Assembly: GCA_027622355.1 (NCBI GenBank)
Contig: JAQBZT010000079.1
Coordinates: 1 to 10,232 of the forward strand
DNA from: a bacterium
GTDB taxonomy: Bacteria; UBA8248
DNA length: 10,232 bases
Direction of reading: 5' to 3'
The translations under genes and the position numbers were made by a program. Below are positions 6,996 to 10,232 of the stretch, in pieces. The notes beneath the pieces were generated by a model. It was not told where the DNA came from and did no database searches. It saw nothing but the letters and a program-made list of their open reading frames with translations. Numbering within the stretch: the stretch's first letter is position 1; each line of letters starts with the position of its first letter.

Positions 6996-7158
6996 CGCGT
7001 CTCTCCTCCCTGGACACCGTCAATGAAAGCGAATCTCGTACATTTTTGTCCGGAATCGGCCTCTATTTTAGCACGGCCGGCCGCATGCGGCAGACCCCCC
7101 CTCCGCGGGAGCCTATATTGGATACAGGGAGCGGAAGCGCCGCCGGGAGGGGAAGGAC
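6996..7158. promoter_or_regulatory. Divergent intergenic region between the VOC operon and the small membrane protein gene
   Basis: A 163-base gap between divergent starts, so both promoters should lie here. Candidate -10 boxes are TAAAAT on the minus strand (7070-7065) towards the VOC gene and TATATT on the plus strand (7114-7119) towards 7159. Neither has a convincing -35 at standard spacing, so the individual promoters are weak calls. The 3' part is purine-rich (GGGAGGGGAAGGA) and supplies the ribosome site of the gene at 7159. Confidence 0.4.
7080..7091. repeat. Perfect 12-bp palindrome (GCCGCATGCGGC) in the divergent promoter region
   Basis: GCCGCATGCGGC is its own reverse complement, and it overlaps a second 10-bp palindrome, CGGCCGGCCG, at 7074-7083. 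It lies between the two candidate -10 boxes, where a dimeric regulator could control both directions. No regulator gene is present in the window to pair with it. The sequence is GC-only apart from the central AT, so chance in a GC-rich genome is a real alternative. Confidence 0.4.
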
Positions 7159-7404
7159 ATGAAACTCGACGCCATGCGTTTTGGAACCGCCCTGGGGATC
7201 GTCTGGGGCTTCGGGGTTCTCTGCCTGGGCGTCATGGCCGCGGCCTTCAACTGGGGCACCCCCGCCCTGCAGCTTCTGGGGAGCCTCTATCTCGGCTTCG
7301 CGCCGACCGTGGCCGGAATCCTGATCGGCATCATCTGGGGATTCGCAGACGGCTTTATCGGCGGCTTCCTCATCGCCTGGGTGTACAACAAGCTGGTGGG
7401 CTAG
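7159..7404 (+). CDS. Small two-segment membrane protein of the type often labelled 'bacteriophage holin'
   Basis: An 81-residue, strongly hydrophobic protein. Two membrane segments are visible: about residues 8-30 (FGTALGIVWGFGVLCLGVMA and onward) and about 47-76 (FAPTVAGILIGIIWGFADGF and onward), joined by a short loop and ending in WVYNKLVG. Gly-rich spacing (GIVWGFG, GIIWGFADG, GGF) suits tight helix packing. D64, in the motif GFADGFIGG inside the second segment, is a conserved-looking acidic residue in small proteins of this type. Such proteins occur in many environmental genomes outside prophages under an automatic holin label; no endolysin, spanin or phage gene is nearby, so a lysis role is not supported. 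The start has GGGAGGGGAAGGA just upstream. It is followed by 84 bases and then the amidohydrolase on the same strand. Confidence 0.72.
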   Translation: MKLDAMRFGTALGIVWGFGVLCLGVMAAAFNWGTPALQLLGSLYLGFAPTVAGILIGIIWGFADGFIGGFLIAWVYNKLVG

Positions 7405-7488
7405 CAGCTTCCTTACGTTCCCTCCCCGAATCTGCTATGTATGGGAAATTCACATCCATGGCATTCTCATCGAGGGAGGTGGGACGGT

Positions 7489-9018
7489 ATGAAGCGACTC
7501 CTCGTCAAGGCGGCCCACGTGGCCACGCTGGACGACACGCTGGGTACCATCGAAAAGGGCGCGGTCCTCATCGAGGGGGACGAGATAAAAGAGGTCGGCT
7601 CCTTCGAGGCGCTCTCCGCCAAGGGGCCCTTCGATGCGGAGATCGGCTCGCTGGATGACGACCTCCTCATGCCGGGCCTCGTCTCGGCCCACCATCACTC
7701 CGGCCGAGGCTTCCGCGACGGGATTCTCGACGGCGCCCTCGAGTGTTGGATTCAGACGGTGTACGGCAATGTCCACGCGGCGGGGTTCACCGAGGAGGAA
7801 ATCTACCTCAACGCCATCTGGTCTTGCCTCGAGCTGATTCGCGGCGGCTGCACCGGCGTCGTCGATCTGCACGCGGGGAACCCGAAACGAGAGCGCCTGG
7901 GGATTCCCGCCACCGCGCGCGCCTACCGCGATTCGGGGATGCGGGCCGCCCTCTGCGTCGGGGTGCGGAACATGAACCGCCTCGCCTACGAGGGGGACGA
8001 TGCGGTTTTCCGCCGCCTCCCGCCCGAGGTGCAGGAAGAAATCAAGGGCGCACTCCAGCCGCCCGACCTCGATCGCTTCTTCGAGACATGGAACGGCTAC
8101 TTCGGCGATCTGCACCAAGCCGATGGCCGGGTGCGCATCTTCCTCGGCCCCTCGGGGCCACAGTGGTGCTCGGAGGAGCTGCTCCACCGCGTCAAGGATG
8201 CGGCCCGCGCAAAGAACACGGGGATTCAGATCCACCTGCTCGAAACGGCCTACCAGCGCGCCGCCGGCCCCCGGCTGAAGGGAAAGTCCCTGGTCGCCTG
8301 GCTGGACGGCCTCGGCTTCTGGGGCCCGGAGGTCTCCTGCCCCCACTGCGTCTGGCTCTCCCGCGCGGACATGGCCATCCTCCGGGATCGGGGGGTGTCC
8401 ATCGTCCACAACCCGAGCAGCAACTTGCGCCTCTCGAGCGGCATCGCACCGGTGCGCGTCATGCGCGAGATGGGGCTGAGCGTCGCCTTCGGCGCGGACG
8501 GGATGGGGATCAACGACGACAACGACGTGCTCGCCGACCTGCGGCTCGGACATCTCCTCCAGCGGCTGCCGGGGGTGGATACGCCCCCCATCGCGCCGGA
8601 GGACTGGTACCGCCTGAACGTCCGCGGCGGCGCCCGGGTGATGCTGCAGGCGGATTCACTCGGCGCCCTCGCGCCCGGAAAGAAGGCCGACTTCATCCAG
8701 ATCAGCCAGCGGCGGCTCCGCTACCCGGCCGCCAACCCGGAGCACGACCCGCTCTTCCTTCTTCTCCAGCGCGGGGTGGGGCGCGATGTGCACGGCGTGT
8801 GGGTCGGCGGGGAGCCCCTCATGCGGGAGGGAAAGATTCTGTGCGTGGATGAGGCCGCCCTCGCCGCGGAGATCCACCGCCTGTGGAGCGCCCGCTATCC
8901 GCGCGTTAATGCCCTGCGGCCCCTCTACCGTCATGTGGAGGAAAAAGTCCGAAAAGAGTTCGAGGCATGGGATCTCAACCTTCCGGGCGATCACCTTTAT
9001 CAGTACAATGCGCACTGA
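7489..9018 (+). CDS. Metal-dependent amidohydrolase (AtzA/TrzN/SsnA-type, cytosine deaminase-like superfamily)
   Basis: A 509-residue protein. The N-terminal strand domain (1-60) and the PGLVSAHHHSGRGF segment (62-75) start a TIM-barrel hydrolase; H68 and H70 form the H-x-H metal motif. Further ligands and active-site residues are H249 and E252 in IQIHLLET (247-253), H286 in CPHCVWLS (284-291) and D337 in FGADG (334-338). This is the complete set for a mononuclear metal amidohydrolase acting on C-N (or C-Cl) bonds of heterocycles, guanidines or purine-like compounds. HNPSSNLRLSSGIAPV (307-322) and the closing LGALAPGKKADFIQI (391-405) are also family-typical. The length exceeds the common ~450 residues; the extra includes a C-terminal extension (about 460-509). 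ATG 7489 follows GGAGG at 9 bases; an upstream in-frame ATG at 7441 would add 16 residues but lacks such a site. The Mo-enzyme gene follows after 30 bases. The substrate is unknown. Confidence 0.9.
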   Translation: MKRLLVKAAHVATLDDTLGTIEKGAVLIEGDEIKEVGSFEALSAKGPFDAEIGSLDDDLLMPGLVSAHHHSGRGFRDGILDGALECWIQTVYGNVHAAGFTEEEIYLNAIWSCLELIRGGCTGVVDLHAGNPKRERLGIPATARAYRDSGMRAALCVGVRNMNRLAYEGDDAVFRRLPPEVQEEIKGALQPPDLDRFFETWNGYFGDLHQADGRVRIFLGPSGPQWCSEELLHRVKDAARAKNTGIQIHLLETAYQRAAGPRLKGKSLVAWLDGLGFWGPEVSCPHCVWLSRADMAILRDRGVSIVHNPSSNLRLSSGIAPVRVMREMGLSVAFGADGMGINDDNDVLADLRLGHLLQRLPGVDTPPIAPEDWYRLNVRGGARVMLQADSLGALAPGKKADFIQISQRRLRYPAANPEHDPLFLLLQRGVGRDVHGVWVGGEPLMREGKILCVDEAALAAEIHRLWSARYPRVNALRPLYRHVEEKVRKEFEAWDLNLPGDHLYQYNAH

Positions 9019-9048
9019 TGAGAAGGCCGCCCCGTTAGAGGAAGATTC

Positions 9049-10232
9049 ATGCCTGAAGAAAGCGGAAGAACCTACCGGCATCACCACTCCCACTGGGGCG
9101 CCTTTACCGCCGAAGTCGAAGCGGGCCGCCTCGTCGATGTCCTTCCTTTCGAGAAAGACCCGCATCCCTCCCCCATTCTCCGCTCCATGCGCGATGGGCT
9201 TTATGCGGAAAACCGCGTGCTCCGGCCGGTGGTGCGGAAGGGCTGGCTGGAAAAAGGCCCGGAGAGCCGCGAGGGGCGCGGATGCGAGCCCTTCGTCGCC
9301 GTATCGTGGGAGAAGGCGCTCGATCTGGCGGCGGCCGAACTCGAGCGCGTCCGGAAGAATTTTGGAAACGAGGCCATCTTCGGCGGCTCCTACGGCTGGT
9401 CGAGCGCCGGGCGCTTTCATCACGCCAAATCACTCGTCCATCGGTTCCTCAACACCATCGGCGGCTTCACGGGACAGGTGCACACCTACTCCATCGCGGC
9501 CGGCTACTCGATACTTCCCTACACCATCGGGGGCTACGCGATCCTGCGCGATCAGTGCACCACCTGGGACAGCATCGCGGAGAACACGGGGCTGTTCATC
9601 ATGTTCGGCGGAAACCCGCTCAAGAACATGCAGGTCGGCTCCGGCGGCCAGGGGATGCACACGGCCGAGGACTGGCTCCGCCGGGCGAAGGAGAGGGGCT
9701 GCCGCTTCGTGAACATCGGCCCCATCCGCCAGGACGCGGCGGACTTTCTGGACCCCGAGTGGATTCCGCTCCGGCCGGGCACCGATACCGCCCTCATGCT
9801 GGGGCTGGCCCACACGCTGCGCGAGGAAAATCTGCACGATGCGGATTTTCTCGCGCGCTGCTGCGAGGGATACGGAAAGTTCGAGTGCTACCTGAGCGGC
9901 GAGACCGACGGCACGCCCAAATCCGCCGAGTGGGCCGCCTCCATCTGCGAGGTAGACGCGGCCACCATCCGCTCCCTGGCCCGCCGCATGGCCGGCGCCC
10001 GCACCATGCTTTCGACCAACTGGTCGCTCCAGCGGGGCGATCACGGCGAGCAGCCCTTCTGGATGACGGTGACGCTGGCGGCCATGCTCGGCCAGATCGG
10101 CCTCCCCGGCGGGGGCTTCGGCTTCGGCTACGGCAGCATGGCCGGGATGGGCGAGCCGCGGCAGTCCATACCGGCGCCCGCCCTGAAGCTGGGCGTGAAC
10201 CGGGTGAAAGACCATATCCCGGTGGCGCGCAT
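9049..10232 (+). CDS. DMSO reductase-family molybdopterin oxidoreductase, BisC/DMSO/TMAO reductase type (3' end cut off)
   Basis: Partial; 394 codons are visible and the gene runs off the right edge. There is no twin-arginine or other signal at the N-terminus (MPEESGRTYRHHHSHWG), so a cytoplasmic enzyme is expected, as for biotin sulfoxide or methionine sulfoxide reductase (BisC). There is also no N-terminal 4Fe-4S CxxC motif, as in the BisC/TorA/DorA branch. Active-site landmarks are GGSYGWSSAGRFHHA (112-126) and TYSIAAGYSILP (146-157); S148 aligns with the serine that ligates molybdenum in DMSO reductase. Tyr and Trp in GSYGW favour the DMSO/biotin sulfoxide side over TMAO reductase. Later cofactor-binding parts are FIMFGGNPLKNMQVGSGG (183-200), RPGTDTALMLGLAH (242-255) and LGQIGLPGGGFGFGYGS near the right edge. 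AGAGGAAG precedes ATG 9049, which lies 30 bases after the amidohydrolase stop. Likely role: reduction of an S- or N-oxide, or hydroxylation in the manner of pyrogallol transhydroxylase. Confidence 0.88.
   Translation, partial: MPEESGRTYRHHHSHWGAFTAEVEAGRLVDVLPFEKDPHPSPILRSMRDGLYAENRVLRPVVRKGWLEKGPESREGRGCEPFVAVSWEKALDLAAAELERVRKNFGNEAIFGGSYGWSSAGRFHHAKSLVHRFLNTIGGFTGQVHTYSIAAGYSILPYTIGGYAILRDQCTTWDSIAENTGLFIMFGGNPLKNMQVGSGGQGMHTAEDWLRRAKERGCRFVNIGPIRQDAADFLDPEWIPLRPGTDTALMLGLAHTLREENLHDADFLARCCEGYGKFECYLSGETDGTPKSAEWAASICEVDAATIRSLARRMAGARTMLSTNWSLQRGDHGEQPFWMTVTLAAMLGQIGLPGGGFGFGYGSMAGMGEPRQSIPAPALKLGVNRVKDHIPVAR

Noticed and set aside
7159..7404. Prophage or lysis cassette signalled by the holin-like protein
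   Set aside because: No endolysin, spanin, integrase, attachment site or structural phage gene is seen on either side.
9430..10215. 261-codon minus-strand frame
   Set aside because: It is antisense to the molybdopterin enzyme, whose plus-strand translation carries clear active-site and cofactor motifs.

Overview
The window is a gene-dense, GC-rich chromosomal segment of a bacterium. A diacylated-lipoprotein-type signal on a periplasmic-type M48 protease suggests a Gram-negative envelope. The mix of glycolate oxidase, an Ldh2-type dehydrogenase, a VOC protein, an amidohydrolase and a molybdenum oxidoreductase fits a metabolically versatile environmental organism, for example an uncultured Rokubacteria/Methylomirabilota, Tectomicrobia or deltaproteobacterial-type lineage. 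That lineage guess is an impression from gene style and was not tested. I see no rRNA, tRNA, CRISPR array, insertion sequence or phage module.

Left part, minus strand (about 1-4915): a compact glcD-glcE-glcF operon encodes the three-subunit glycolate oxidase. It comprises a large FAD subunit, a small FAD-domain subunit and a CCG-type iron-sulfur subunit. glcD and glcE overlap as TAATG, and glcE and glcF are 9 bases apart. An M48 zinc-metalloprotease lipoprotein gene follows glcF after 21 bases and runs off the left edge. A consensus TATAAT box sits upstream of glcD, inside an imperfect inverted repeat, and is the likely operon promoter.

Middle, minus strand (5012-6995): a VOC metalloenzyme gene and an Ldh2-family NAD(P)-dependent 2-hydroxyacid dehydrogenase gene are 25 bases apart and look like one operon. 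A small gene for a putative exported protein of unknown function follows. The Ldh2 protein and the glycolate oxidase both belong to families that oxidise 2-hydroxyacids, so this half of the window is plausibly a hydroxyacid/C2-compound utilisation neighbourhood.

Right part, plus strand (7159-10232), is transcribed divergently from a 163-base intergenic region holding a perfect 12-bp palindrome. It contains a small two-segment membrane protein (the type databases often label 'bacteriophage holin'), an AtzA/TrzN/SsnA-type amidohydrolase, and the first 394 codons of a DMSO reductase/biotin sulfoxide reductase-type molybdopterin enzyme. The Mo enzyme has a predicted serine Mo ligand and no visible export signal. 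The last two genes are 30 bases apart and probably form a small catabolic or salvage operon whose substrate cannot be read from the sequence.

Most of the window is recognisable metabolic gene content. The least explained points are the exported small protein, the promoter-embedded inverted repeat at glcD, the amidohydrolase/Mo-enzyme pairing, and the protease attached to the glycolate oxidase operon.
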